DNA from: an uncultured Intestinimonas sp.
Lineage (GTDB): Bacteria; Bacillota_A; Clostridia; Oscillospirales; Oscillospiraceae
Assembly (NCBI GenBank): GCA_958435885.1
Contig: CAUBHZ010000149.1
Location: 1-5,433, forward strand
Direction: 5' to 3'
Length of the DNA stretch: 5,433 bases
In this document: piece after piece, positions 4,946 to 5,433 of the stretch
Numbering within the stretch: the stretch's first letter is position 1
Layout of the letters: each line of letters starts with the position of its first letter
The notes under the pieces: model-generated
What the model saw: only the letters and a program-made list of their open reading frames with translations
Told to the model about the DNA's origin: nothing
The model's database searches: none
Translations under genes and position numbers: made by a program

Positions 4946-5433
4946 TTACCGCTGGATGCGGCCGGAGCCGTCGCCGCCGGCCAGCTTCTCCACCTCGGCG
5001 ACGGTGACCATGTTGTAGTCGCCCTCGATGGAATGCTTCAGAGCGGAAGCCGCCACGGCGAACTCCACAGCCTCCTGAGTGGACTTGCCGCTGAGCAGGG
5101 CGTAGATGAGACCGCCGCCGAAGCTGTCGCCGCCGCCCACGCGGTCGATGATGTGGAGCTCGTACTTCTTGGAGAAGCAGTACTCGTCGGAGGCCACGTC
5201 GTAGAGCATGGCGCTCCAACCGTTGTCGAAGGCGGAGTGGGACTCGCGGAGGGTGATGGCCACCTTCTCGAAGCCGAACTTGTCGGCCAGCTGCTTGGCC
5301 ACGGACTTGTAGCCCTCGTGGTTCAGGGTGCCGGCGTAGATGTCGGTGGCCTCGGCCTCGATGCCGAACACGTCCTTGGCGTCCTCCTCGTTGGAGATGC
5401 ACACGTCCACGTACCGGCACAGCTCGGTCATGG
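4946..5433 (-). CDS. kdgK: 2-keto-3-deoxygluconate kinase (PfkB family), C-terminal part
   Basis: KdgK phosphorylates 2-keto-3-deoxygluconate to 2-keto-3-deoxy-6-phosphogluconate, joining hexuronate breakdown to KDPG aldolase. About 162 C-terminal residues are visible; the 5' end lies beyond base 5433. The ATG at 5431 is probably internal, because the segment MTELCRYVDVCISNEEDA resembles mid-protein sequence of the family. The PfkB C-terminal signature DRVGGGDSFGGG is at 5146-5111, with the catalytic base Asp in GGGD (GAGD in most relatives). The ASALKHSIEGD stretch and the ending GGDGSGRIQR are, to my recollection, typical of Firmicutes KdgK. The next gene, 99 bases downstream on the same strand, is uxaC of the same pathway, which supports KdgK over another ribokinase-like sugar kinase. 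The reaction is inferred from family and neighbours. Confidence 0.88.
   Translation of the reverse strand, partial: MTELCRYVDVCISNEEDAKDVFGIEAEATDIYAGTLNHEGYKSVAKQLADKFGFEKVAITLRESHSAFDNGWSAMLYDVASDEYCFSKKYELHIIDRVGGGDSFGGGLIYALLSGKSTQEAVEFAVAASALKHSIEGDYNMVTVAEVEKLAGGDGSGRIQR

Overview
The window is G+C-rich bacterial DNA with strong G/C preference at third codon positions, AAGGAGG-type Shine-Dalgarno (SD) sites, a GTG start and tightly packed genes. The set of a type III (not type I) pantothenate kinase, a MATE exporter and hexuronate-catabolism genes fits a gut-type Clostridia member. A high-G+C Oscillospirales lineage (the Flavonifractor/Lawsonibacter/Intestinimonas sort) is my best guess. 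This is inferred from gene style, not from a marker gene.

Layout. (1) Bases 1-619, minus strand: two small, unrecognised, mostly helical proteins in one apparent operon; the second runs off the left edge. (2) Bases 620-691: a short divergent intergenic region in which the -10 elements for the two directions lie on nearly the same bases. (3) Bases 692-3351, plus strand: a tight operon of a YfcE/MJ0936-type metallophosphoesterase, type III pantothenate kinase (coaX) and a 12-helix MATE-family exporter. It closes with a perfect 19-bp hairpin that can serve as a bidirectional terminator. (4) Bases 3413-5433, minus strand, convergent with (3): the 3' half of a PfkB-family 2-keto-3-deoxygluconate kinase (kdgK), then glucuronate/galacturonate isomerase (uxaC).

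kdgK and uxaC work in one pathway. UxaC opens hexuronate breakdown by isomerising glucuronate to fructuronate or galacturonate to tagaturonate. KdgK phosphorylates the downstream product 2-keto-3-deoxygluconate to KDPG, ready for the aldolase. CoaX performs the first step of coenzyme A synthesis. The roles of the phosphoesterase and exporter beside it are not evident.

The least ordinary part is the 99-base gap between kdgK and uxaC. It holds two G+C-rich hairpins with identical 8-nt arms. One of them lies between a near-perfect SD and the uxaC start codon, which are 33 nt apart, and the loop of the other carries CCTCC, complementary to that SD. This looks like a candidate translational control element, but it is a reading from sequence only. 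I see no mobile element, CRISPR array, tRNA or rRNA.
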